DNA from: a bacterium
Lineage (GTDB): Bacteria; Bacteroidota; Bacteroidia; B-17B0; Aurantibacillaceae
Direction: 5' to 3'
Assembly (NCBI GenBank): GCA_029945625.1
Contig: JAQSCW010000005.1
Location: forward strand, 1-55,333
DNA length: 55,333 nt
Part shown: positions 33,524 through 42,578 of the stretch, in pieces
How positions within the stretch are numbered: position 1 is the first letter of the stretch
Layout of the letters: each line of letters starts with the position of its first letter
Program-made: the position numbers and the translations under genes
Notes under the pieces: model-generated
Seen by the model: the letters and a program-made list of their open reading frames with translations, nothing else
Databases searched by the model: none
Told to the model about the DNA's origin: nothing

Positions 33524-33697
33524 AAATCAAATTCGTAATACATCTGTGTGAACCTACTTGAACAGTAAAGAGTATACCGAGAGCACGCGATTTGTGCATC
33601 TTCCCAAAAAATCCCAAAAAAGTTAAAATTCACGTTCTTGAAAAGTTTACTGTAACCTTTTTCAATACATTTATTATTAACTAAACCCAAAAAAGGC

Positions 33698-36430
33698 ATG
33701 GGCAAAAAAATACCGTTACTGCTATTTTTAGTGTTATCCATTTTATCTGAAGCCCAAACGGTAGTTGTGCGCGGCAATATGAATGATACCAGCAGCAAAC
33801 TCCCCCTTCCCAATGTGCTCCTAATGGCTATTCGTTTTAACGACTCCTCTCTGGTAAACTATAGCCGTAGTAATGCCCAGGGAATTTTTAATCCCATCAC
33901 ACTTCCCCTCGATACCTATTTGGTAATCCTTTCTCACCCTAAGTTTAACGATAAAACCTATTTTCTCGTGCCCTCCCCCAGCGATACCGCCTATAATTTC
34001 AAGAATGTGGTTCTGCCGCCAAAATCAGTGCTATTAAACGAAATTGAAATCATTGCCCGCCGCGAGAAAACGTATTACAAAGGAGATACTCTCATATTTA
34101 CGGCCGATTCTTTCAAAACCCGACCCAATGCCACAGTAGAAGATCTGCTCAAAAAACTTCCCGGTTTTAAAGTGGATCCGTCCGGAAAAATTACAGTACA
34201 AGGAAAAGAAGTGGATCAAGTATTGGTAGATGGCGATGAGTTCTTTGGCACCGATCCCACCATTGCCACGCGTAACCTTAATGCAACCTCTATTGCCAAT
34301 GTGCAGGTATTCGATAAAAAAAATGAAAGCAGTGAAGAAGGAAAAAATGAAACCCTCAAAGTCCTCAATCTTCAAATGAAAGACGATGCCAAAAAAGGCT
34401 ATTTTGGAAAAGTATCGGGTGCCAGCGATTTTCAAAAATACTACGAAGGAGAGGCGCTCATCAATAAGTTCAAAGGCAATAGAAAGATCTCTCTTTTTGG
34501 TTTAGTGGCCAATACACCCAAACAGGGCTTCGGCGGCAACGATGCTTATAAGTATGGTTTAACAGGTGAACAAGGATGGTCCTACGACGAAGGCTCAGGT
34601 TCCTGGACCAACAATAATAACAGAGGAACGGGAATTCCTCAGGCCATCAAATCGGGTTTTTACTTCAACGATAAAATCGGCAAAAAAACAAAAATCAATA
34701 CCGATTATACCTATAACCAAAACAATTTATGGCAAGGAAGCCAGTCCAACACCCAGTACTTCTTAACCGACACGTCTTATACCAACACAAAAATAAAAAG
34801 TTCCAACAGCCGTAACGAAAGTCACTCGTTTAATTTTAGAGTCGTACAAAAGCTGGATTCCCTTTCCGAATTAACAGTGGCCCCTAAACTCAAATATGCC
34901 ACCACCGGCAATACGAGTGAACAAACCGACGAATTTATTTCTCAAGAAAATGTGAGTACACGAAAAACGGAAGTGTTTAACGATAATAAGGGAACCAATG
35001 CCGACGCCAATCTGCTCTTCACTTTGAATCGAAATTTTAAGAAAAAAGACCGAAACCTCAAACTGAACTACCAACCGGTATTTAGTGCGAACTCGAGCAC
35101 TCTGCAATTAAAAAATCACTTCTTATATTTTCAAAACCAATTACCCGAGAGCCTGGTGGTGCAGCAGCGCACACAGGAAAATACAAAGTCCGAACAAAAT
35201 GCATCGGTGGTGTACACCGAACCATTCACCAAAAAATTCAGAACAGAGCTGAGCTACAATTATACCTGGAACAAAACGAACAACAATCGAACCACCAACG
35301 ACTATTCGGGTGCTGCGTACGACATCTATAACCCCCTTTTGTCTAATAATTTCGACAACTTCCGCATCATCAACCGGGCCGGCACCAAATTAATTTACGA
35401 AGTAAAAAAATATAAAATTTCAGTAGGGACCTATGTCAGAAATATTCAGCAAGAAAATCTCAATCTCACCAGCGGTAATAAGCTTACCCAAAATATCAAC
35501 AACATCCTTCCCCTGGCATCATTTAATTATAAAATTAGTCAGGGTTCCAATTTTAGTGCCGATTACAGCACCTCCTCGCAACAACCCGACATGCAACAGA
35601 TGCAACCCGTGGCCGATAATACCGACCCCAACCGTATCTCTGCCGGCACACCCTCCTTGTTACCCACTTTTAGCAACAATGGCTCCATCAACTATTATTT
35701 TTACAAAGGCATTAGCGATGTGCATTTGTACTCGGGAGCCAATTTTGGAAATACGCTCCATCAGATTTCCTTTACAACCTTTTACGATTCGTTGGGAAGA
35801 GCAATAACCAAACCACTAAATGTAGATGGCAATTACCGCGGCAATGTATGGCTGGGTGGCGCTTTTCCTGTGTTTAAGAAATTTTTTAAGATCGATTACA
35901 ACCTCAACGCCGGAGTGTCAAACAACGTTTCCTACGTGAACTTTCAAAAAAATATAACTCAAAATATTAATTTAAGCCCCGGACTTTCATTTGAAAAAAG
36001 CGTTGAGAATTTTGAGGTGAGCCTTGGAGGGAATTACAATTACAGTATTCCCAAATCGAGTATCAGTGTTCAAACGAACCAACCGTATTACACCTATAGT
36101 TTAGAAGGTGACATTTCAATGAAGCTCCCGCACAAGTTCATCCTCTCTACCGACGGCAAATACACCAACAATGGCAACAGGTCGCCGGGCTATAACATCA
36201 ATTACTTCATCTGGAACGCCAGCTTTGGAAGATCCTTTTTAAAAACTGAGAATCTCATTCTCACCCTTAATGGGTACGACATTTTGAACCAAAATATCAG
36301 TAACCAACGAACCATTAGCAGTAACCAGATCAGTGATACGAAAACGCAGATCATCAAACGCTTTTTTTTACTTAAGCTGCTCTATAAATTCAATAATCAA
36401 AAAACTAAAATAGAAGACGATGATTATTAA
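33698..36430 (+). CDS. Outer-membrane TonB-receptor-like beta-barrel with CarboxypepD-like plug
   Basis: A 910-residue outer-membrane protein. A signal peptide (LLLFLVLSILSEAQ) is followed by a carboxypeptidase-regulatory-like beta domain (VVVRGNMNDTSSKLPLPNVL, about 22-105). Next comes a plug-like domain with DTLIFTADSFKTRPNATVED and LLKKLPGFKVDPSGKITVQG, typical of the OMP_b-brl_3 / TonB-receptor-like group, and then a long barrel. No SusD partner follows. Instead a GLPGLI-family gene overlaps its end by 11 bases, a pairing seen repeatedly in Bacteroidota. The transported or bound substrate is unknown. Confidence 0.87.
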   Translation: MGKKIPLLLFLVLSILSEAQTVVVRGNMNDTSSKLPLPNVLLMAIRFNDSSLVNYSRSNAQGIFNPITLPLDTYLVILSHPKFNDKTYFLVPSPSDTAYNFKNVVLPPKSVLLNEIEIIARREKTYYKGDTLIFTADSFKTRPNATVEDLLKKLPGFKVDPSGKITVQGKEVDQVLVDGDEFFGTDPTIATRNLNATSIANVQVFDKKNESSEEGKNETLKVLNLQMKDDAKKGYFGKVSGASDFQKYYEGEALINKFKGNRKISLFGLVANTPKQGFGGNDAYKYGLTGEQGWSYDEGSGSWTNNNNRGTGIPQAIKSGFYFNDKIGKKTKINTDYTYNQNNLWQGSQSNTQYFLTDTSYTNTKIKSSNSRNESHSFNFRVVQKLDSLSELTVAPKLKYATTGNTSEQTDEFISQENVSTRKTEVFNDNKGTNADANLLFTLNRNFKKKDRNLKLNYQPVFSANSSTLQLKNHFLYFQNQLPESLVVQQRTQENTKSEQNASVVYTEPFTKKFRTELSYNYTWNKTNNNRTTNDYSGAAYDIYNPLLSNNFDNFRIINRAGTKLIYEVKKYKISVGTYVRNIQQENLNLTSGNKLTQNINNILPLASFNYKISQGSNFSADYSTSSQQPDMQQMQPVADNTDPNRISAGTPSLLPTFSNNGSINYYFYKGISDVHLYSGANFGNTLHQISFTTFYDSLGRAITKPLNVDGNYRGNVWLGGAFPVFKKFFKIDYNLNAGVSNNVSYVNFQKNITQNINLSPGLSFEKSVENFEVSLGGNYNYSIPKSSISVQTNQPYYTYSLEGDISMKLPHKFILSTDGKYTNNGNRSPGYNINYFIWNASFGRSFLKTENLILTLNGYDILNQNISNQRTISSNQISDTKTQIIKRFFLLKLLYKFNNQKTKIEDDDY

Positions 36431-37142
36431 ACGAAGTAGTGCACTTTCATTTCTGGTACTCATCTTTCTGCAGCACGCTGCTCAGCTAAATTATGCCAAG
36501 ATCACCTATGAACGAAAAACCAATCTCTATAAAAAATTTAAAAAGAACAATGACATTCAACGCTGGATAAAAGAAGAAGACAAAATAAAAACAGATTACT
36601 TCGAATTATTTGTGAACGACACCTGCTCTGTGTTTCAACCTCAGGCCAGCGAACTCAAAGAAAATTACAGTTGGACCACCGCAAAAAATACAGTGTACCA
36701 ATACCCCAATCAAAACAAACGTTACCTGATCAAAACCATGTGGGGAGAAGAAATGCACCTCACCGACAGTCTGGTAACACGCAGATGGCAAATCACCGAA
36801 AGCTCACGTAACATCGCCGGTTTCCAATGCCGTAAAGCCGTTTGGCAAGCCAACGACTCCACACGCATCTATGCTTGGTTTAGTTACGATTTGGTGCCAT
36901 CTACCGGTCCCGAAAGTTTTCGCGGACTCCCCGGCACCATTTTGGGTTTGGCCACCGAAGACGGCGGCGTGGTGTACTTCGCTAAAAAAGTGGAGCTCAT
37001 TTCTGCAGAGCAAACACAATTTATTCCCCCAAAAAAGAAAAAGATCTACAAAATTCCCGAACTAAAGGCCGAACTCACCAAACAGTATGGCCACGAAAAA
37101 TGGTTCAAAGAAGTTCTGGATGAAGAATTCGGGATCTGGTAA
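36420..37142 (+). CDS. GLPGLI family protein
   Basis: A 240-residue exported protein with an N-terminal hydrophobic signal (SALSFLVLIFLQHAAQ) and the family motif seen as RGLPGTILGL at about residues 167-176. Other family features are ITESSRNIAGFQCRKAVWQ and AWFSYDLVPSTGPESF. GLPGLI proteins are of unknown function, found almost only in Bacteroidota, and often sit beside TonB-dependent receptors, as here. The ATG overlaps the end of the barrel gene (GATGATTATTAA), so the two are translationally coupled. Confidence 0.88.
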   Translation: MIIKRSSALSFLVLIFLQHAAQLNYAKITYERKTNLYKKFKKNNDIQRWIKEEDKIKTDYFELFVNDTCSVFQPQASELKENYSWTTAKNTVYQYPNQNKRYLIKTMWGEEMHLTDSLVTRRWQITESSRNIAGFQCRKAVWQANDSTRIYAWFSYDLVPSTGPESFRGLPGTILGLATEDGGVVYFAKKVELISAEQTQFIPPKKKKIYKIPELKAELTKQYGHEKWFKEVLDEEFGIW

Positions 37143-37210
37143 AAAAAATTTCAGAATACTCATTCCAATTCAGATTATTATTCCTATCTTTATTTTATAA
37201 AACTTATTGT

Positions 37211-37792
37211 ATGCCTAAAACCAAACAATTTAACAAAGACAAAGTACTTGAAGTGGCTTCCGATATTTTCAGACAAAGGGGCTACAACGGCACTTCTATT
37301 GATGAAATTTTAAAAGCCACCGGCCTTAGTCGCAGCAGCTTGTATGACTCGTTTAACGACAAACACACGCTCTATATTCAGTCGCTCGAGCATTATAAAA
37401 ATTTAGAAATGCACCGCTACGAAATTACCGATGATAAGAAGTTGAATGGCTTGCAAAAAATAGAGTTTCTCTTCAAAGAAGTGGTGAATTTGTTGAGTAC
37501 GCACCCCGAAGACAATGGTTGTTTAATGGTGAATGCCGCTGCCGAAATGAGCAAAAAATGTGACAAGACGTATGCCGTGGTGTGCAACAATAAAGAAAGT
37601 GCCGAAGAACTCTTTACCAACTGGCTTGCCGATGCACAAAACGACAAAGTAATTCCCGCCGATAAATCCCCAAAAACATACAGTCCGTTTTTGTTCAATA
37701 CCCTCTGCGGCCTGAAGGTGATGAGCCAGAGCGGAGCATCTAAAGCAGAACTCAACAGTGTAGTGAAAGTGACGCTAGATGCGTTGGTGTAG
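37211..37792 (+). CDS. TetR/AcrR family transcriptional regulator
   Basis: A 193-residue repressor. The N-terminal HTH (about 8-55) reads KVLEVASDIFRQRGYNGTSI followed by LKATGLSRSSLYDSFNDKHT, a standard TetR motif. The C-terminal ligand domain has LLSTHPEDNGCLMVNAAAEM, which resembles the TetR_C group of YxaF/AcrR-like regulators. No obvious target gene is adjacent; it follows the GLPGLI gene by 68 bases, and TATCTTTA before it is a near -7 box. Confidence 0.88.
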   Translation: MPKTKQFNKDKVLEVASDIFRQRGYNGTSIDEILKATGLSRSSLYDSFNDKHTLYIQSLEHYKNLEMHRYEITDDKKLNGLQKIEFLFKEVVNLLSTHPEDNGCLMVNAAAEMSKKCDKTYAVVCNNKESAEELFTNWLADAQNDKVIPADKSPKTYSPFLFNTLCGLKVMSQSGASKAELNSVVKVTLDALV

Positions 37793-37821
37793 AAAAACTG
37801 TTTTTTAGAAAGAATTTTTTT

Positions 37822-37976
37822 GGGCGTGACCCCTGAAGCGAAAAACTGAACAAATTAACTCAAGGTTTTTCTGCTTCAGGGGTCGGGCTGCTTCGGGCTC
37901 CACTTCGTTTCGGCATCCTCGGCCGGCAGAAAAAGCCTTCCTGCGGGTGCTAAACCCTGCGCATCCCTCACGCAGT
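37822..37976 (-). repeat. Dispersed ~150-bp structured element, copy B
   Basis: In the + strand it begins GGGCGTGACCCCTGAAGCG and ends ATCCCTCACGCAG, so it is inverted relative to copy A (4001-4150). It shares the ordered blocks GGGCGTG, GGTCGGGCT, a pyrimidine-rich CTTCC..., and CCCTCACGC. Internal complementarity such as CTGAAGC with GCTTCAG (about 37833-37883) suggests a hairpin. It fills the gap between the tetR and tatD genes. Confidence 0.55.
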
Positions 37977-38046
37977 ATCCCGCTCATCACCCTCATAAAT
38001 TCGCGATTCCTTTCCTCTGCCTACAAGGAACAGAGCATTAAATTAG

Positions 38047-38054
38047 TATCTTTG
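38047..38054 (+). promoter_or_regulatory. -7 promoter box TATCTTTG (tatD)
   Basis: Exact TAnnTTTG 19 bases before the TTG start of tatD. No good -33 box at the expected place. Confidence 0.5.
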
Positions 38055-38073
38055 CCCCTCTTAAATTTAGACG

Positions 38074-38841
38074 TTGATCATCGATACACATACACATTTA
38101 TATGCCCGGGAATTTGATCACGACCGTGATGTACTTATTCAAAAAGCAATTGCCGGCGGCATTACTAAATTTTATCTGCCAAATATTGATTCCGCCTCAA
38201 TTGCACCCATGCTCGCCCTCGAACAAAAATATCCGGAACATTGTTTTGCCATGATGGGCCTGCATCCCTGCCATGTGAATGCAGGGGTTGAGCAGGAACT
38301 TGCAGTTGTAAATTCCTGGCTTCAAAAACGCCACTTTGCGGCCATCGGCGAAATTGGCATTGATTTGTATTGGGATAAAACTTTTTTTGAAGAACAGAAG
38401 CATGCTTTCAAAACACAAATTCAATGGGCCCTCCACTATGGTTATCCTATCGCTATTCATTGTCGCGAGGCTTTTGACCCCATTCTTGAAATCCTAACCT
38501 CCTTTAAAACCCTTCCAAAAACGATTTTCCACTGCTTTTCAGGCAATTTGGAACAGGCACAACAACTTATTGCCCTAGCTAACATCAAATTGGGCATTGG
38601 CGGTGTTTTAACCTTCAAAAATTCGGGCCTTGACAAGGTGCTGCAACAGGTAGCTTTAGAACACTTAGTTCTCGAAACCGATGCACCCTACCTTGCCCCT
38701 GTGCCATTTAGAGGAAAACGAAACGAACCCCTCTACTTGCTTGAAATAGCTAAAAAACTGGCTGCCCTTAAAGATCTAAGTTTCGAGGAGGTGTCGAAGA
38801 CCACCAGCCAGAATTCCCAATATGTGTTCGAAAAGGGATAA
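38074..38841 (+). CDS. TatD family metal-dependent hydrolase
   Basis: A 255-residue TIM-barrel hydrolase; relatives are 3'-5' DNA/RNA exonucleases with metal-dependent activity. Metal-binding motifs are IDTHTHLYARE (HxH), GEIGIDLYWDKT (Glu), PIAIHCREA (His), TIFHCFSG (His) and ETDAPYLAPVPFRGKRNEP (Asp). The start must be TTG 38074, since the first metal-binding HxH begins five codons later and no ATG precedes it. It lies 105 bases before the rplM gene, which has its own promoter. Confidence 0.92.
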   Translation: MIIDTHTHLYAREFDHDRDVLIQKAIAGGITKFYLPNIDSASIAPMLALEQKYPEHCFAMMGLHPCHVNAGVEQELAVVNSWLQKRHFAAIGEIGIDLYWDKTFFEEQKHAFKTQIQWALHYGYPIAIHCREAFDPILEILTSFKTLPKTIFHCFSGNLEQAQQLIALANIKLGIGGVLTFKNSGLDKVLQQVALEHLVLETDAPYLAPVPFRGKRNEPLYLLEIAKKLAALKDLSFEEVSKTTSQNSQYVFEKG

Positions 38842-38875
38842 ATTGTTGAAAAACGGGGGCCTTTTTGCAAAAAAG

Positions 38876-38907
38876 TTTTGCTCGATAAAAAAAACTTCTT
38901 ACATTTG
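38876..38907 (+). promoter_or_regulatory. Promoter of the ribosomal protein cluster, TTTTG-N19-TACATTTG
   Basis: TTTTG at 38876-38880 and TACATTTG at 38900-38907 match both boxes at ideal spacing; the best promoter in the window. Confidence 0.8.
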
Positions 38908-38909
38908 CA

Positions 38910-38946
38910 CCCCCTAAATTGGGGAAAAGACTAAAATTATTACAAA
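38910..38946 (+). promoter_or_regulatory. Leader of rplM with short hairpin
   Basis: CCCC-TAAATT-GGGG (38911-38924) lies right at the predicted transcript start, before the GTG of rplM. Ribosomal-protein leaders have been described for L13 operons in Bacteroidia; whether this is one needs a covariance-model check. Confidence 0.4.
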
Positions 38947-39402
38947 GTGGACGCATTAAGTTATAAAACAAAATTTGCCAGCAAAGCTACTGCCAACAAA
39001 GAATGGTTGCTCGTTGACGCTGAAAATGAGGTAGTTGGACGTTTAGCTTCGAAAGTAGCCATGCTGCTTCGCGGTAAACACAAAACCAGTTATACGCCGC
39101 ATTCCGATTCAGGAAGTAATGTAATCGTTATCAACGCCGATAAAGTTCGTTTTACCGGTAAAAAAATGACCGATAAGGAATACATTCGTTATACCGGTTA
39201 TCAAGGTGGTCAGCGGTTCACAAATCCAAAAGATCTGATGGCAAAAAAACCTACCGAAATTTTAACACATGCTATTCATGGTATGTTGCCAAAAAATCGT
39301 TTAGGGAGAGTGCTAAACACGAACATTCGCATTTTTGCAGGTTCTGAACACGGACACGAGGCACAACAGCCTAAAAAAGTAGATTTAAGCAAGATTAAAT
39401 AA
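38947..39402 (+). CDS. rplM: 50S ribosomal protein L13
   Basis: Large-subunit protein uL13, 151 residues. Typical blocks are WLLVDAENEVVGRLASKVA, LRGKHKTSYTPHSDSGSNVI, HAIHGMLPKN and RIFAGSEHGHEAQQP. The start is GTG 38947, as no ATG is available and this gives the normal length. First gene of rplM-rpsI-rpsB-tsf, the usual Bacteroidota order; rpsI follows after 18 bases. Confidence 0.97.
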   Translation: MDALSYKTKFASKATANKEWLLVDAENEVVGRLASKVAMLLRGKHKTSYTPHSDSGSNVIVINADKVRFTGKKMTDKEYIRYTGYQGGQRFTNPKDLMAKKPTEILTHAIHGMLPKNRLGRVLNTNIRIFAGSEHGHEAQQPKKVDLSKIK

Positions 39403-39420
39403 CAGATACAAACAAATTAA

Positions 39421-39807
39421 ATGGAAGTAATTAACACATCTGGTCGCAGAAAAACTTCAGTAGCCCGCGCTTATGTAACAGCAGGTTCCGGAAACATTGA
39501 AGTTAACGGAAGAGACTTTAAGGAATATTTCAAAACACCTACTTTGCATTATTATGTAACGCAATCGTTAATGGTTTCAAACCTGCGCGAAGCTTACGAC
39601 GTAAAAGTAAACGTAGCGGGTGGTGGTATCACCGGTCAGGCTCAGGCCATCCGTTTAGCCATTGCCAAAGCATTGGTGGAGATGAATGCCGATCTTAAAA
39701 AAGATCTTCGTGCAGCAGGTTTAATTACCCGTGACCCACGCATGGTGGAACGTAAGAAATTTGGTCAGAAAAAAGCACGTGCACGTTTCCAATTCAGCAA
39801 ACGTTAA
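39421..39807 (+). CDS. rpsI: 30S ribosomal protein S9
   Basis: Small-subunit protein uS9, 128 residues. Visible hallmarks are GRRKTSVARAYVTAGSGNI at the start, VAGGGITGQAQAIRLAIAKA in the middle, and the basic tail KKFGQKKARARFQFSKR that reaches the P-site tRNA. Co-transcribed with rplM upstream and rpsB downstream (34 bases). Confidence 0.97.
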   Translation: MEVINTSGRRKTSVARAYVTAGSGNIEVNGRDFKEYFKTPTLHYYVTQSLMVSNLREAYDVKVNVAGGGITGQAQAIRLAIAKALVEMNADLKKDLRAAGLITRDPRMVERKKFGQKKARARFQFSKR

Positions 39808-39841
39808 TATTTAGTTCATTAATAGAAAGATAAAATAAAAA

Positions 39842-40693
39842 ATGTCAGCAAGAACATCATTTAACGAATTACTGGAATCAGGTGCACATTTTGGTCACCT
39901 TAAAAGCAAATGGAACCCCGCAATGGCTCCATATATCTACGCCGAAAAAAACGGGATCCACATCATCGACCTGAATAAAACTGTTGCAAAAATTGACGAA
40001 GCCGCTAGCGCACTTCAACAAATTGCACGTTCGGGCCGCAAAGTACTATTTGTAGCTACTAAAAAACAAGCAAAAGATATTGTTGCCGAAAAAGTAAAAA
40101 CCGTTAATATGCCATACGTTACTGAACGCTGGCCGGGCGGAATGCTCACTAACTTCGCTACCATTCGTAAATCGGTGCGTCGCATGAGTCAGATCGATAA
40201 AATGTTTGCTGACGGAACTTTCGCTAATGTGTCAAAACGTGAGCGTCTGCAGTTCTCCCGTGAGCGTGCTAAATTAGAAACACAATTTGGTTCTATTGCC
40301 GATCTTACCCGTTTGCCTGCCGCTTTGTTCATTGTTGATATCACCAAAGAACATATCGCTGTAGCAGAAGCAAAACGTTTAAATATTCCAACTTTTGCAA
40401 TTGTTGATACCAACTCTAATCCTAATTTGGTGGATTACGCCGTGCCGGCAAATGACGATGCCTCTACTTCAATTGCTTACATCATTGAATTGATGGTTAA
40501 TGCAGTGAAAGAAGGTTTGTCTGACCGCAAAATGGACAAAGAAGCCAATGCTGAAGAAGGTGATTCAAAAGAATTGAGTTCCTCAGAAGCAGAAGAACTG
40601 GCTGAAGGCGCCATCATCAAAGGTGCTAAGGAAGAGGAAGAAGAAAAAGGTGGCGCAAAAAAACCACGTCGCCGAGTGATAGCAAAAAAATAA
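39842..40693 (+). CDS. rpsB: 30S ribosomal protein S2
   Basis: Small-subunit protein uS2, 283 residues. Core motifs are LLESGAHFGHLKSKWNPAM, KKQAKDIVAEKV, RWPGGMLTNFATIRKSV and PTFAIVDTNSNPNLVDYAVP. Beyond the usual ~240-residue core it carries an acidic-then-basic tail (EEEEEKGGAKKPRRRVIAKK), a common extension in this phylum. A terminator follows, so tsf may be transcribed partly on its own. Confidence 0.97.
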   Translation: MSARTSFNELLESGAHFGHLKSKWNPAMAPYIYAEKNGIHIIDLNKTVAKIDEAASALQQIARSGRKVLFVATKKQAKDIVAEKVKTVNMPYVTERWPGGMLTNFATIRKSVRRMSQIDKMFADGTFANVSKRERLQFSRERAKLETQFGSIADLTRLPAALFIVDITKEHIAVAEAKRLNIPTFAIVDTNSNPNLVDYAVPANDDASTSIAYIIELMVNAVKEGLSDRKMDKEANAEEGDSKELSSSEAEELAEGAIIKGAKEEEEEKGGAKKPRRRVIAKK

Positions 40694-40710
40694 TTTAATA
40701 CTAAATTTTT

Positions 40711-40750
40711 AAAAAGCGGTCATTCTGGCAACAGGCTGACCGTTTTTTTT
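40711..40750 (+). terminator. Terminator between rpsB and tsf
   Basis: CGGTCA (40717-40722) pairs with TGACCG (40737-40742) and is followed by eight T. It would attenuate or end the rplM-rpsI-rpsB transcript before tsf. Confidence 0.8.
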
Positions 40751-40879
40751 AAGGAATAAGCGGCCACCTGTTAACACAAAACAATTTTCAAACGGATGCC
40801 TTAAGACACTTGAGGAAATTGTGAAAATGGGTAAGGTTAGCAAACAGAATCAAAAAATAATAACTAATATAAATACAAA

Positions 40880-41704
40880 ATGGCTATTACAGCAGCAGAA
40901 GTAAACAAATTACGCCAGCAAACAGGTGCCGGTATGATGGATTGCAAAAAAGCATTGGAAGAAAGCAACGGCGACTTTGACGCCGCTGTGGATTTTCTTC
41001 GTAAAAAAGGTGCAAAAGTGGCCGCCAACCGTGCCGACCGCGATGCTAAAGAAGGGGTAGTGTTGGCAAAAACCTCCTCCGATAAAAAAACAGGAGTGGT
41101 GGTAAGTGTAAATTGCGAAACTGATTTCGTGGCAAAAAATGCAGAGTTTATTACTTTCGCCGAAACAGTGGCAAACATTGCATTAGACAAAAAACCCGCC
41201 ACCATCGATGCCTTAAAATCGTTGCCATACAACAGCGAAATAACCGTTGCCGATAAATTCATGGAGCAAGTGGGTAAAATTGGTGAGAAGATCGATATCG
41301 GCCACTACAGCCTGGTAAACGCTGAACAAGTGGTAGGTTACATCCACCCGGGAAACCGTTTGGCCGTGGCTATTGGCTTTAATAAAAAAGTTTCAGATGA
41401 GGTGGCGAAAAATGTAGCCATGCAGGCTGCCGCTATGGCGCCAGTGGCAATTGATAAAGACGATGTGGATAAAACCACCATCGAGCGTGAATTGGACATC
41501 GCCCGCGAAACTACCCGTGCTGAAGGTAAACCTGAAGAAATGGTAGAAAAAATTGCTCAGGGTAAATTAAATAAATTCTACAAAGATTCTACGTTGTTGA
41601 ACCAGGAGTATTTTATCGATAATAAAATGACCGTTCGCCAGTTCTTGCAAGGCGTTGAGAAAGACCTCACCGTTTCAGCACTAAAACGTTATTCATTAGC
41701 ATAA
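40880..41704 (+). CDS. tsf: Elongation factor Ts
   Basis: Guanine nucleotide exchange factor for EF-Tu, 274 residues. The N-terminal motif GAGMMDCKKALEESNGDFDA is diagnostic. The core has VVSVNCETDFVAKNAEF, where TDFVA contacts EF-Tu, and the C-terminal dimerisation module follows. There are 186 bases between rpsB and tsf, including a terminator, and 148 before pyrH with another, so this gene is bracketed by termination signals. Confidence 0.97.
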   Translation: MAITAAEVNKLRQQTGAGMMDCKKALEESNGDFDAAVDFLRKKGAKVAANRADRDAKEGVVLAKTSSDKKTGVVVSVNCETDFVAKNAEFITFAETVANIALDKKPATIDALKSLPYNSEITVADKFMEQVGKIGEKIDIGHYSLVNAEQVVGYIHPGNRLAVAIGFNKKVSDEVAKNVAMQAAAMAPVAIDKDDVDKTTIERELDIARETTRAEGKPEEMVEKIAQGKLNKFYKDSTLLNQEYFIDNKMTVRQFLQGVEKDLTVSALKRYSLA

Positions 41705-41708
41705 TCAG

Positions 41709-41739
41709 TAATCCCGGCCTTTTGGTCGGGATTTTTTTT
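41709..41739 (+). terminator. Rho-independent terminator after tsf
   Basis: AATCCCGGCC and GGTCGGGATT form a stem around TTTT with one G-T pair; a run of T follows. Confidence 0.88.
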
Positions 41740-41796
41740 GACAATTTTTTTATAAGTTCATTTATTCCCGGAGACCGACTTTGAACAATTATACTA

Positions 41797-41833
41797 CCTT
41801 AGTGTTACTTGTGCTCTTAGTGGCTTAGTGGTA
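41797..41833. repeat. Relic of the CTTAGTG repeat family
   Basis: CCTTAGTGTTACTTGTGCTC then TTAGTGGCTTAGTGGTAAA resembles part of the 65-bp unit at 8931-9097. It lies between tsf and pyrH. Confidence 0.45.
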
Positions 41834-41834
41834 A

Positions 41835-42560
<726 letters not shown>

Positions 42561-42578
42561 AGACCTGTAGTTAAACTC

